This document shows, piece by piece, positions 40,559 to 49,538 of a DNA stretch of 64,000 nucleotides (its first letter is position 1; every line of letters starts with the position of its first letter). The notes under the pieces were generated by a model that was not told the DNA's origin, ran no database searches, and saw only the letters and a list, made by a program, of their open reading frames with translations. The DNA comes from Paramacrobiotus metropolitanus (taxonomy: Eukaryota > Tardigrada > Eutardigrada > Parachela > Macrobiotidae). Made by a program: the position numbers and the translations under genes. Location: NCBI RefSeq assembly GCF_019649055.1, contig NW_026570227.1, positions 620,001 through 684,000 of the forward strand, written 5' to 3'.

Positions 40559-41407
40559 AGAAGTGCAAAATGTAACATAAAAGATGCCTATGAGAAGAAT
40601 GCGGAGATCTACAATAAGAAGAAGTCGGAACCGAACTTCAAAGTAGGCGACTTCGTACTCATACGACTTCCCAAAGATACGAAACAGGGAAGGAAGGAAA
40701 ATCAATCAGACTTTAAAGCGAAATACGATAAAGTGTGGAAAATCCTCAGCTTCCCACGAGCAAACAAAGCAGAAGTAATCGAACAGAACCCGACAAAAGA
40801 GGCGGACTTGAAAGTGGTGTCCATAGACCGATTAAAGCCCTGGCACCCGCTATTGACAAAAAAGTTATCAGAACGAGATCCCCAAAGAGATTCGGAACCA
40901 GAGCGTGGTATGCAAAACGATTGGGATGTACACGACAAATCATTTTCCGAACCACCTCTGCTACCTGAAACGGAAGATGATGCAGCAGAGCGCGCTCCTT
41001 TCAAACCACGCTCTGACACCGAAGTGTCAAAAGATACGGACGAGGTTGGGCCGAAAAAGAGAAGAGGCAGACCTCGAAAAGACGATAAGGACTTTGAAAC
41101 GGCAATGACCATTAAGTTAAGCGAAGAAGCTGGAAACCTAACAGAGATCGCAACTGGACTAGCAGATCGTGATCTTCCAGAAGCCTTGAATCAGTCCTCT
41201 CCCAAACCGCGCCCTGAAGTAGCAGAGCATACTTTGAAAAAGCTTTTCAAACCACGCACTGCTACCAAAGAAAATCAGCCGAAGGTGGCTGTAGAAAAAG
41301 ATTGTGCTCCGCGCGACGCTACCGATCAGCGGGCGCAGCAGCTTGAGACATCTAAGGCAACAGCCGCACAATTGGGGCGTGACATTGCCGCTGCCATCGA
41401 GCAATGA
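40559..41407 (+). CDS. pol: Integrase C-terminal domain with AT-hook tail
   Basis: Open from 40559. It starts with the conserved Ty3 integrase C-terminal region (NFKVGDFVLIRLPKD ... ISIDRLKPWHP-like end). A long polar tail of about 190 residues follows. It holds KKRRGRPRK (41055-41081), a consensus AT-hook that binds the minor groove of AT-rich DNA, and repeated FKPR(S/T) peptides. There is no chromodomain. The tail could direct integration or tether the complex to chromatin; this is inference. Ends at TGA 41405-41407, but the same frame is open again to 41645. Confidence 0.75.
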   Translation, partial: RSAKCNIKDAYEKNAEIYNKKKSEPNFKVGDFVLIRLPKDTKQGRKENQSDFKAKYDKVWKILSFPRANKAEVIEQNPTKEADLKVVSIDRLKPWHPLLTKKLSERDPQRDSEPERGMQNDWDVHDKSFSEPPLLPETEDDAAERAPFKPRSDTEVSKDTDEVGPKKRRGRPRKDDKDFETAMTIKLSEEAGNLTEIATGLADRDLPEALNQSSPKPRPEVAEHTLKKLFKPRTATKENQPKVAVEKDCAPRDATDQRAQQLETSKATAAQLGRDIAAAIEQ

Positions 41408-41647
41408 AAGGTGAAAAAGAAGAAGTCACGACCCACTCCCACGGAAATCCTCACAAGCAAAGAAGAAGAGGAAGACGCCGCCGAAAAAGAACTCTTTGAT
41501 CGGATAACTAAAGGACGCAGGGATATTAACCCAAAAATAAGGCTTATGGGCGTTTATGATATTATGAACGGGAGTTGGGAAGGCGTAAAAGTCATTCGGC
41601 GAAAACCGGCTAACAGATATCGTTTTCATTGTTCTAACAGGTATTAA
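41408..41647 (+). CDS. In-frame Lys/Glu-rich continuation
   Basis: An 80-codon stretch in the same frame between TGA 41405 and TAA 41645, starting KVKKKKSRPTPTEI and ending in a folded-looking part (IRLMGVYDIMNGSWEGVKVI). The next frame (41654) is also in this phase, so the two stops may be nonsense changes inside one longer protein. Confidence 0.5.
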   Translation, partial: KVKKKKSRPTPTEILTSKEEEEDAAEKELFDRITKGRRDINPKIRLMGVYDIMNGSWEGVKVIRRKPANRYRFHCSNRY

Positions 41648-41653
41648 GAGTTG

Positions 41654-43369
41654 ATGGAACGATTGGAACGACAGAACTCAGATAATTCTGATTCTGAGAG
41701 CATCGGAAACCCGTTAAAAGCACCGATAAGAATGGAAGGTGATCAGGGTTATGACCCTGACTTTGGAGAAGAATCGAATTCATCCGCAGGAACGGTTCAG
41801 AATGATCCAGGCGTATCGAACCAGCCAGTTTATGCGGGAGGCACAGTCTTTTATCCGCACCCACAGGATCCAACGAGTTACCAGAATACGCAGAACTGGG
41901 TGTCGGATCACTACGGCACAAATGTCGGACCACCCCAGTTCCCAGGACAAAATGTTCCTTTCTCGGGACAACAATTCCCAGCGTATGGCTCAGCACAAGT
42001 TGCAATGGAATCACCGGCATTATTGATGCCACCACCACAGCAGGTGGTATCGAATTTCCCTGTTGGAATCCAAACGGCACCCGTACGATTACCCGGATTT
42101 GGTGGGATACCGGTAGTACCTGGCGGACACGGAGGATTCAGCGGCATGTCCCCAGTCCGAACACCAGGTATCGGTGGAACTTCGCCCAGATCAGTATACG
42201 GGGGACATGGCGGAACGTCGCCTGCCCCATCTATGTCCCAAGGAGGCTTAAATTTACCACCGTTATTTCCGGACTGGACCGTAACGACGCCAGGACCATT
42301 TGGCACATCCGTGCTACCACGTCCACATCGACGATTTGATCGCGGAGGCATATCCCCACATAAAAGAGGAGGCAGATCATATGGACGAGGAAACCGATTT
42401 GAATCACCCCGATTGAGAGGAGTGTTGCCCTCGTTGGGACCACAGTTAGAAGGATTACCGAAAACCCCTCCAGGCGAACCCTCAGTATCCGAATACTCTC
42501 CACGATTGACGGTTAATATAAGAGAAGATGATGACCGCCTGAACGTGATCGTGGATGAACATGAGACGATTACGGAGGAACACAGGAGAGTCATACATGA
42601 CTTCAACCGAATATGCCACGATTTTTACCGGATTCATGAACGCGTCGATGACCAACATGCGTTCTACGGCAAATTGATGTCGGTGGCAGGGATGTCTCAT
42701 CCCACACACGAGGCATTGAAAGAGAAGACAGCAGTTCTTATTCAGAAGAGAAAAGAAATCGGAATCCAAATTGTAACGATGAAAAGGTGTCATCCAGCCT
42801 TGGTGCATCGAAACTGGCCGGATATGGTGGAAAAGATCCTCCGTTTTATCAGAAAATATCCAGAAGAAAGGTCCCGATCGGTAGATGCTGCACCGACTTC
42901 ATCAAAAGAAAAAACGGGGACACCGTTGACGAAAACTGTAGAAGAGATGACAGATGAAGAAATATTGGCAGAAAAGAAGAAGTTGGATGAAGCTTTGAAA
43001 CAGCGCACGAGATCACGGACAAGCTCGACAGCAGAGTCGTCCAGCTATGGCACATCAAAACGTGCGAGAGCGGTGACGAAAAGTCCGAAATCAGGAGACG
43101 CAACTGGTCAGAAGGCAAAAAAGCCTACGGTGAGTAAGGAACCACCGCAGGCGCACGAAATGCCCGTACCAGTTGTACCGGTGGCCAAGAAGGTTCATCA
43201 ACCATCGGTACCAGCTCCAACTCAACCGATTCCACCACTACCAGTGGCACCCAATCAACCGACACCCGCAGCTGAGATCCCACCAGTCAAAGCTTATTGC
43301 GTAAACTTCCCTGGAACAGATGGACAAGAGAAGAAGGTGTCCGGCGCTGTCCGCTCGACTAGTGGATAA
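41654..43369 (+). CDS. Gly/Pro-rich accessory protein, unknown
   Basis: 571 residues from ATG 41654. Residues 1-290 are disordered and rich in Gly, Pro, Gln and Tyr, with repeated GGHGG and TPG(I/F)GG peptides, then an RGG-like patch (HKRGGRSYGRGNRF). About 305-420 is a helical domain with His, Cys and Trp (IHDFNRICHDFYRIHERVDD ... HRNWPDMVEKILRF). A Ser/Lys-rich linker and a Pro-rich end (PVVPVAKKVHQPSVPAPTQP) follow. No homologue recognised. The composition suggests an RNA-binding, phase-separating or structural protein. It is not an envelope: no signal or membrane segment. Confidence 0.7.
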   Translation: MERLERQNSDNSDSESIGNPLKAPIRMEGDQGYDPDFGEESNSSAGTVQNDPGVSNQPVYAGGTVFYPHPQDPTSYQNTQNWVSDHYGTNVGPPQFPGQNVPFSGQQFPAYGSAQVAMESPALLMPPPQQVVSNFPVGIQTAPVRLPGFGGIPVVPGGHGGFSGMSPVRTPGIGGTSPRSVYGGHGGTSPAPSMSQGGLNLPPLFPDWTVTTPGPFGTSVLPRPHRRFDRGGISPHKRGGRSYGRGNRFESPRLRGVLPSLGPQLEGLPKTPPGEPSVSEYSPRLTVNIREDDDRLNVIVDEHETITEEHRRVIHDFNRICHDFYRIHERVDDQHAFYGKLMSVAGMSHPTHEALKEKTAVLIQKRKEIGIQIVTMKRCHPALVHRNWPDMVEKILRFIRKYPEERSRSVDAAPTSSKEKTGTPLTKTVEEMTDEEILAEKKKLDEALKQRTRSRTSSTAESSSYGTSKRARAVTKSPKSGDATGQKAKKPTVSKEPPQAHEMPVPVVPVAKKVHQPSVPAPTQPIPPLPVAPNQPTPAAEIPPVKAYCVNFPGTDGQEKKVSGAVRSTSG

Positions 43370-44167
43370 AAATACGAACCAGGAGATCCCATCTTGCGCA
43401 GATAAGGGAAATAAAGAGTTGAAGAAAATGATCAATACGGCATCACGGGAGCAGGCAGAAGCGGCCTTAGCAGCTATCCCGAATGAGGTGGATCGCAGAA
43501 ATCCCCGAATTCTCATCCGAATGATGAAAGAGCTGATAGCGAAAAAGGCGAAAGAAGAGGACGCCTGGATTCATATACGGGTGGGCACGAACGAGGACCA
43601 CATGTTATATACCTACACAGCCGAAGGGCAGATATTGGCGGTCGAAAGAAAAACGTTAAAACTAGAAGAAGAAGATACAGGCGGGAAGAGAAAACGACAA
43701 CCCGATTACGACACAGTGTACCTGTATACTGAGCCAGTCTGCAGACTGCTTACGATCGGATACGAATACGCAGCTGATGTACCAGGAATAGCGATAGTGG
43801 AAATTGTCGATCCCTTATCGGGAGATCCGATCCCCTTCGCACCGATGTGCATATCGAAGGAAGACAGAGAACATGCTGACAAGGAATCAAGAAAAGCCCT
43901 CAAAGTACTATACAAAATGTTACCACCCGAGGTGAAGAATAACGCGGTAGCATTGACGGCAGCGGTGCTTAGTCTGGTGCAACAGCGCGCGGAGGCGGAT
44001 CAGGCTTTCATTCGATTGACATTTAACCACGATGATGGAACGCTCCGAACTGCCTGTTATGATCACCGAAAAACACCGCTGTACTGGGATATTACACCTC
44101 CGGAACATATAAAAAAGCTGCAAATGAACAGCTTGCCAAACAGCAGCAAGCTCAAGCCCAGGCTTAG
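43320..44167 (+). CDS. Accessory protein with a duplicated domain
   Basis: The frame overlaps the preceding one by 50 nt. Two related units of about 70 residues follow each other: about residues 40-110 (AIPNEV...ILIRMMKELIAKKAKEEDAWIHIRV) and about 195-265 (MLPPEVKNNAVALTAAVLSLVQQRAEADQAFIRLTF), sharing P.EV, a helix, a (K/R)AE.D(A/Q)(W/F)I(H/R) turn and a strand ending in Tyr. A beta-rich part (VYLYTEPVCRLLTIGYEY) lies between them. Past an A6 run at about 44109 the sensible reading leaves this frame and reaches a TAG at 44165. No known family. Confidence 0.6.
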
Positions 44168-45176
44168 CTCGCGGCACAGGAAGGTCCTGCCGGAGAAGCT
44201 GATGAGGAAATGGAAGATGACGGAGCTCCCGAAGCAGGAGATGATGATCCGGAAGACGAAGAAGAGAACCGGAGTCGGAAGAGGAACAGGTTGATGAGGA
44301 TAACCCTAAACGATCGCTGGCTAGAGTTTTCGAGATCGTCAAAGGAGCGGTACATAAGCCGTGTAAAGATGTGAATTGTCCTCATTGTTTCCCATCTCGA
44401 AATTCAGACGACTCTGAAGAAGATGACGGATCATCTGACGAAGATTCGGAAGATGAAAAGCCGAAGACAAGATCGTCCAAAACGGATACAAAGCCCAAGA
44501 AAGCTGAAAAACCTGGGCAGAAATCGGGTACAAGTTCGAAGGAAGAATTAAAACCAAGAAAGAAAAGGGGGAAACTCAACAGAAGAAAAGGGGACACAAA
44601 AAGGAGGAGTCCTCACCGGATGTTGATGTCGAAATTGATTATGAAGATGTGGTCGTTACAGATGATAGCCCATCAACGGTCACAACACCGAAGAAAATTG
44701 TCATTGAATCAGCGACATCAACCGCGTTTAAGTCGAAACCAATTGCATTGAAGAAAGTATTCCCGCTCGGACAAATCATGTCAGCATCGACTCAGAAAGA
44801 GCGCAAGGAGAAAGCTGAAACTGATAAGAAGAAACGCGAATCATCTCGCGAGTCGACGGCATTATCTGAAGCAAGTAGCCGCCCAAGCACATCGACAATC
44901 ATGTCAAAATCAGTCTCGGTAGGACGAACTACACGAGGCAAAACGGCTGAACCGAAGGTGGCGCCGAGCTTGGAGTCGACATTGGAAAAACAGAAACAGC
45001 TGGCCTTAGAAAAACAAAAGAAAGGAGGGAAGAAGAGTGGTGAAAAGAAATCAAAACCTCCAGCGGTCCGGAGAATTGACGCCCCTGGCATGGCAGGATA
45101 CGCCAGAATTCTAGGCGACAGTGAACTCGAATATTCGGAACCAGAAAACTCTGAGCCATTTCCCGAGTTTGATTAA
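44168..45176 (+). CDS. Acidic and Lys-rich region, frames broken
   Basis: The protein-like reading passes through three phases: acidic (EADEEMEDDGAPEAGDDDPED) to about 44265; then a second frame with CKDVNCPHC (a possible zinc-binding half site, about 44365-44392), DDGSSDEDSEDE and basic KKAEKPGQKSG blocks; then from about 44590 a third frame to TAA 45174-45176, with Ser/Lys-rich sequence. Alternating acidic and basic disordered blocks resemble chromatin or histone-chaperone tails. The phase changes fall in purine runs and look like small indels. Confidence 0.5.
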
Positions 45177-46412
45177 CCAGACGGCGAAGATCTAACGGAA
45201 GATGATATGATCGAAATCACTAAGAAAATAGTGAATAGGATGCGTACCAGGGATACATCGATCACATTAAAATTCCGCAGGGAAGCGAAGGAAAAGATGG
45301 AGGCACGAGGTCACTCCTTCACAGCTCGAAAGTTTTATACGCTGGTGGAATATGCCATGAATGTCGGGAAATTGACGAAAAAACATCTCGAATGGAAACT
45401 GGGAGCGAAGTTGGTCAGAACGGGAGGAATCGATAAACAGCTGTTCGATCAACATGCTGATAAAAGGAGACAGATCGAGTTAGCTATAGCCGGAATGCGC
45501 AGCCCCATCGGCTCGACTCGACACCGTATTACGCAGTATATTAACGGCTTATGGCATGGTGGAAACGGTAATTTTGCAGAACTTGAAGCGGGAAATGCTA
45601 CAACGCTAACAAAGATGATTAAAGAAGGAAAAGTCATTACCACCAACGCCCATATGGGATCTCCAATTAGATACACCTCGTTTGGACTAATACCGGTGGA
45701 AATCGAGAATCAGAACCATTACTCCGAAAGTGACGATTCGACGCTGCTTGATGTTAAAAAGCGAGATGACCCGGCTACACCTATACTAAATGTTCTCCAT
45801 CGAAAGGGAGATCAATTGAGAGCAGCGGAAGCGAAACTTGCAGCAGACAGGTCCAAAAAGAAGCCGTTAGAGGACAGAGGTATCATGGATGCCGACTCTG
45901 AAACGGATGATGAAGATGATGATTTAGCAGCAGCTCCCGCAAAGCCGGTAGAGAAAACTACGACAACTCGAGTAGAGGATGAGCGGAAGGTCGTTCTCCC
46001 TACCGATAAATTGGTACAACAGGCTGAAGCTGAACTTGCCGCCATGCGGGAAAGACGAAAGACGTCGGGACTTGCGCTACCTAAGACCAGTGGGGCTGAA
46101 GTAGCAAGCCAAAAGACGACAAAGCGGACTCGACACCCTCCCAGAGCAACGAACCGAAATCGACAAAGTCATCAACAAGCTCGATGGCGAAACTCACCAT
46201 CGACGAGAAAGCATCCGGAACTGTCCCTATTGACTCAGCGGAAAGTTCAGACACCGGAGCGAAATCCGAAGACCGAGAATATATGCTCGGAATACCGTTG
46301 GACAACGCCAATCAAATCTGGTGCGAACTTAAACGTTTCCTGGGAAGTCAACAAAACCAGACAATGGGCCACAGGGAGCTCAAATCGGCTATGTGCACCA
46401 ATAAAGCTCTGA
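45177..46412 (+). CDS. H15-like winged-helix protein, part 1
   Basis: Same frame as the preceding segment, after TAA 45174; the first ATG is at 45207. Two globular regions precede a disordered tail. Residues 20-85 (HSFTARKFYTLVEYAMNVGKLTKKHLEW) are helical. About 90-155 resembles the globular domain of linker histones: RRQIELAIAGM (helix 1), GSTRHRITQYI against the GSSRQSIQKYI type helix 2, then L.KMIKEGKVITT and the wing G.PIRYTSF. Linker histones bind nucleosomal DNA. The tail is Ala/Lys/Glu-rich. The last 70 residues (from about 46184) are out of phase with the next frame and probably not real. Confidence 0.6.
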   Translation, partial: PDGEDLTEDDMIEITKKIVNRMRTRDTSITLKFRREAKEKMEARGHSFTARKFYTLVEYAMNVGKLTKKHLEWKLGAKLVRTGGIDKQLFDQHADKRRQIELAIAGMRSPIGSTRHRITQYINGLWHGGNGNFAELEAGNATTLTKMIKEGKVITTNAHMGSPIRYTSFGLIPVEIENQNHYSESDDSTLLDVKKRDDPATPILNVLHRKGDQLRAAEAKLAADRSKKKPLEDRGIMDADSETDDEDDDLAAAPAKPVEKTTTTRVEDERKVVLPTDKLVQQAEAELAAMRERRKTSGLALPKTSGAEVASQKTTKRTRHPPRATNRNRQSHQQARWRNSPSTRKHPELSLLTQRKVQTPERNPKTENICSEYRWTTPIKSGANLNVSWEVNKTRQWATGSSNRLCAPIKL

Positions 46413-46996
46413 AATTATCGGGAAACAGTTTTGACCGGATGACTAAACGAGCCTATAAAGAAGGGAAATTAGGCTTTAGTTATACGGAGACGAATAAATG
46501 GGTATATTATCTACCACCTCCAACACGCACTCCCCGACTAAAGATGGATCTGAAGTTTTGGAAGATCGCTATGACCGACGCGGCGATACCAAGACTCGGC
46601 GGAACTCACGGAGTGACATGGGATGACCTGTCGAACTTTTTCGCCGTCAACTACGAAGTAGGCGAATTTAGCATCGAAAAAGATCGAGAGTGGATCAAGA
46701 AGGCAGTTGAGAGCCTGGTCGATGAAAATATACTGGAGATAAAAGATGACAGAATTCACCCAAAACCGGAAGATTTGTCAGATGATACACCACAAATTGG
46801 AGAAGCTGTTCAAGAAATAACTTCGGAAAAAGTTGATTCTACTCCGCAGGAGCTGCCACCAACTGAGACGAAAGCAGCTGAACCTGATCCGAAGTCAACG
46901 GCAACTAACCCGAACGAATCGAAAACTGATGAAATTGAACTGAAGTCAACTGAGACTGTGTCAGCTGCTCCAGCTGACACATCGCAAAAAGAATAG
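46184..46996 (+). CDS. H15-like winged-helix protein, part 2
   Basis: Continues in another phase. About residues 38-110 form a second winged-helix-like unit (QIWCELKRFLGSQ, MGHRELKSAM, FDRMTKRAYKEGKLGFS, wing ending KWVYYLP). About 118-190 may be a third (KFWKIAMTDAAIP, VTWDDLSNFF, WIKKAVESLVDENILEI). The C-terminal 80 residues are acidic and Thr/Pro/Glu-rich. The helix-helix-(K/E)-G/N-wing order is that of H15/H1-type domains, but sequence identity is low and the call rests on pattern. Ends TAG 46994-46996; a further frame continues. Confidence 0.5.
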   Translation: MAKLTIDEKASGTVPIDSAESSDTGAKSEDREYMLGIPLDNANQIWCELKRFLGSQQNQTMGHRELKSAMCTNKALKLSGNSFDRMTKRAYKEGKLGFSYTETNKWVYYLPPPTRTPRLKMDLKFWKIAMTDAAIPRLGGTHGVTWDDLSNFFAVNYEVGEFSIEKDREWIKKAVESLVDENILEIKDDRIHPKPEDLSDDTPQIGEAVQEITSEKVDSTPQELPPTETKAAEPDPKSTATNPNESKTDEIELKSTETVSAAPADTSQKE

Positions 46997-47138
46997 CGAT
47001 TGAGAGATGTGTGATATGCGGTCAGGAAGGTCCACCGTATGTCACAGCAAAACATCATCAGTTCAGATTAAAAGAAGGCGATATGGCAGTGATTGAAGTT
47101 AAAACCGGAAAATTTAGCGAAAGTGCTAAACAGATGTG
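46997..47138 (+). CDS. Short Cys/His module after the H15-like part
   Basis: Open in the next phase for about 47 codons: CVICGQEGPPYVTAKHHQF, then a charged strand/helix segment, ending TGA 47136-47138. CVIC...HH could bind zinc. It probably ends the long pol-derived frame. Confidence 0.45.
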
Positions 47139-47378
47139 AAACGAGATGTGAAAAGTCAACAGATTAGGCGAATGAGCTTAAGACTTGGCAGGCATAAGAA
47201 GTGCGTTATGAGCTAGGAAGGTCTCAGCTCAGTGCAGGAATAGCCTAAAAATAGGCGTAAAATGATAAGAAGGACTTCATGGGATAGCGATGAGATGATG
47301 AGATGTAAATTGACATGTTCTGATTACAGATTAAAGTGGAAAAATGGCTCAAAAAAGTCAAGCCAACCGGAAAGTTAG
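47139..47378 (+). other. Stop-rich gap between the two coding blocks
   Basis: About 240 bp with stops in all three forward frames, unlike the rest of the element's coding part. It ends near a splice-acceptor-like TTCTGATTACAG (47321-47332), followed by an ATG at 47344 (12 codons) and the ATG at 47379. A spliced or internal-promoter transcript for the last protein is plausible. Confidence 0.4.
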
Positions 47379-49538
47379 ATGACGAAACAGATCCAAGCCA
47401 GATCGACTCAAGCAAGATCGACAGCTCAACCAGCACCTCTGGCCGTGAGTAGCCAAGCAGCACCTTCGCCGGCAAGACATCAGGCAGTACCGGCACCCTC
47501 AACGAGTCAGGTGACACCTGCGATGACACCAGCGCAACGTCTTATCGATTCGGAAATTGATCGGTTTACGGGCTTTAATCCTAAGTGTCCGGACTGTATC
47601 CGAAATAACAAGGCTGTTAATGGGAAATTTCCATGTTGGAATTGCTTAATGCTGCTACCACCAGCTGAACGAAGTCTTGTGGCATATACGGAAGCCGCAC
47701 GGGGCAATAAAGACGTGTTCCGAAACGTCATCTACGCCGATAATTGGCAGCATGTTCCACCGAAAGAGAAGATGTTAATCGAAGATCGTTACCGACAAGC
47801 TATTCAGAAAAGCGAAATTGGTTGGGACGCGACTTTGGAACCTCCACAAGATGATACATGTGACGCATATCGAAGAAAGTTCGATGCGGACATGGAACAG
47901 ATGATGCGAGACAAGCGGCGTCAAGAGTTGGAAGCTGAAGCTATAGCCAGCCGCAAACGTGCAGAGGAACAAATCGCGCATGAGCATCGAGCAAAGTTGG
48001 CACAAAAAGGAAAGGAGCCAATAACCGTCTCTAAATTGAACGAAGATGAGGCATGTGCCAGGGTTCAATCGTTAACAATACAGATTGATGCGCTGATAAA
48101 GAACCCCCTGGACATTCGAAAAAACTTATTTGAAGCTCTTCTGCGGGAGAAGCTCAGGTTAGAAAGAGGTGAAGCACCGAAACCGGAGACGCAGATGCTA
48201 ATCGAAAAGATGACTGAAGAAGCTCGCAAGGCACGTCAACGAGAGTCTGAGGCGATGAAAGCGTTTCAGAGCTTTAAACGAGATGACGGGTTTAGACGAC
48301 CTCAATCACCTGCCAGACGAAGCGAAAGATCACGCGAATATTCACGAGAGAGGAATTATGACTCCCGAAATGAGAGATCACGGGAATACTCTCGTGAACG
48401 AACTCGGGACTATCATAAGGAACGAGATGATAGACCTCGTGAACGATCTCGTGATCGAGATTACCGTGGCCCGAGAGGATGGGAGCGTCACGGAGATGAA
48501 GTGGTCGAAGTCGGAACTCGACGTAAACCAGCTCTGGATAATATAGAGCGACGACCGGAACCACGACGATCGGAACCTGAACAGGAAAGACGTCAGGAAC
48601 CGATGGGATGTGCGTTTGTTCATCAAAAAGTCAGGGGATTCACGCCTGAACGATCTCGAGATCAGAGAAGAGAGCGTAGAAATCGAAGTCCCGACCCACA
48701 TGACAAGATGTGGCAGGAAGATGTGGCATTCTTCAATACATTCGAGTTGCCGACTAAACGATCTTCCAGTGGAGAGCGGGAAAACAGTCCACCGAAGTAC
48801 ACTCGAATGCAGTCAACAGTTCACGGGGTGGATCCGTTAATTGTGACATTACCGGGAGACGAACCGATGGACACATCGATACCACAAGATAACGTTGTCC
48901 ATAAAAGACAGGTGCTTCTCGACAGTGATCTTCAGCCGTCGACATCGGCGAGTAAGGCACCGCCGCGACGTGAGCAAGACGTCCGTCACATAATCGAAGA
49001 AAGGCGACAACAAGATAATCGACGAGAACCGGAACCGCGACATGAACCAGAAAGTCGTCGCGAAATGAATAAACCGTCCCGGTTTAATAACCCGCAGAGA
49101 CGTCCACAGTTCATCCGTAAGACGTTCAATATGGACGACCTGGAAGATCAAAGAGCTGAAATATGTCGTTACTTGGGACTGGACATCGAATCGGAACAGT
49201 CAGGAATCATCTTGACTCAGTTGCAGCACCTGCGACAGTTCCTTATTGACTCGAACTATGCGGAAGAAATTCGAGAGAGCAGACTTGGGCGATTGGAGAT
49301 CACCACCGAAGAGGCGAATGCGTATTATACATCGATCAGACAGTGTGGTCTGCCAAGTCTGTTGGACTTGAATCTACTGGGAGTTCCGTTGGATACCGTC
49401 GATACCACGGGATGGACCCAAATCCGAATACCAAGAGATAAAAGAGCGACGAGAATACGTGGCGCAATTTGTGTTACGACATGTGAATCCGGCATTCAAA
49501 GTGCTGGCAGCGAGAGCAGCGATCGGCCTGGTAGTTGA
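47379..49538 (+). CDS. RS-rich accessory protein with CxxC zinc module
   Basis: Separate ATG right after a TAG in the same frame. Residues 1-65 are Ala/Gln/Pro-rich. CPDCIRNNKAVNGKFPCWNC (about 71-90) is a C2...C2 zinc-binding arrangement. A long Lys/Glu helical region (about 150-305) precedes an RS/RE-rich tract (about 310-400: RSREYSRERNYDSRNERSRE and more), as in SR-type splicing factors. A second Arg-rich stretch and a helical C-terminal domain with FNMDDLEDQRAEICRYLGL follow. RS tracts mediate RNA-processing and nuclear-speckle contacts, so nuclear RNA handling is likely. The last 25-30 residues lie past a phase change; the reading continues at 49459. Confidence 0.65.
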   Translation: MTKQIQARSTQARSTAQPAPLAVSSQAAPSPARHQAVPAPSTSQVTPAMTPAQRLIDSEIDRFTGFNPKCPDCIRNNKAVNGKFPCWNCLMLLPPAERSLVAYTEAARGNKDVFRNVIYADNWQHVPPKEKMLIEDRYRQAIQKSEIGWDATLEPPQDDTCDAYRRKFDADMEQMMRDKRRQELEAEAIASRKRAEEQIAHEHRAKLAQKGKEPITVSKLNEDEACARVQSLTIQIDALIKNPLDIRKNLFEALLREKLRLERGEAPKPETQMLIEKMTEEARKARQRESEAMKAFQSFKRDDGFRRPQSPARRSERSREYSRERNYDSRNERSREYSRERTRDYHKERDDRPRERSRDRDYRGPRGWERHGDEVVEVGTRRKPALDNIERRPEPRRSEPEQERRQEPMGCAFVHQKVRGFTPERSRDQRRERRNRSPDPHDKMWQEDVAFFNTFELPTKRSSSGERENSPPKYTRMQSTVHGVDPLIVTLPGDEPMDTSIPQDNVVHKRQVLLDSDLQPSTSASKAPPRREQDVRHIIEERRQQDNRREPEPRHEPESRREMNKPSRFNNPQRRPQFIRKTFNMDDLEDQRAEICRYLGLDIESEQSGIILTQLQHLRQFLIDSNYAEEIRESRLGRLEITTEEANAYYTSIRQCGLPSLLDLNLLGVPLDTVDTTGWTQIRIPRDKRATRIRGAICVTTCESGIQSAGSESSDRPGS

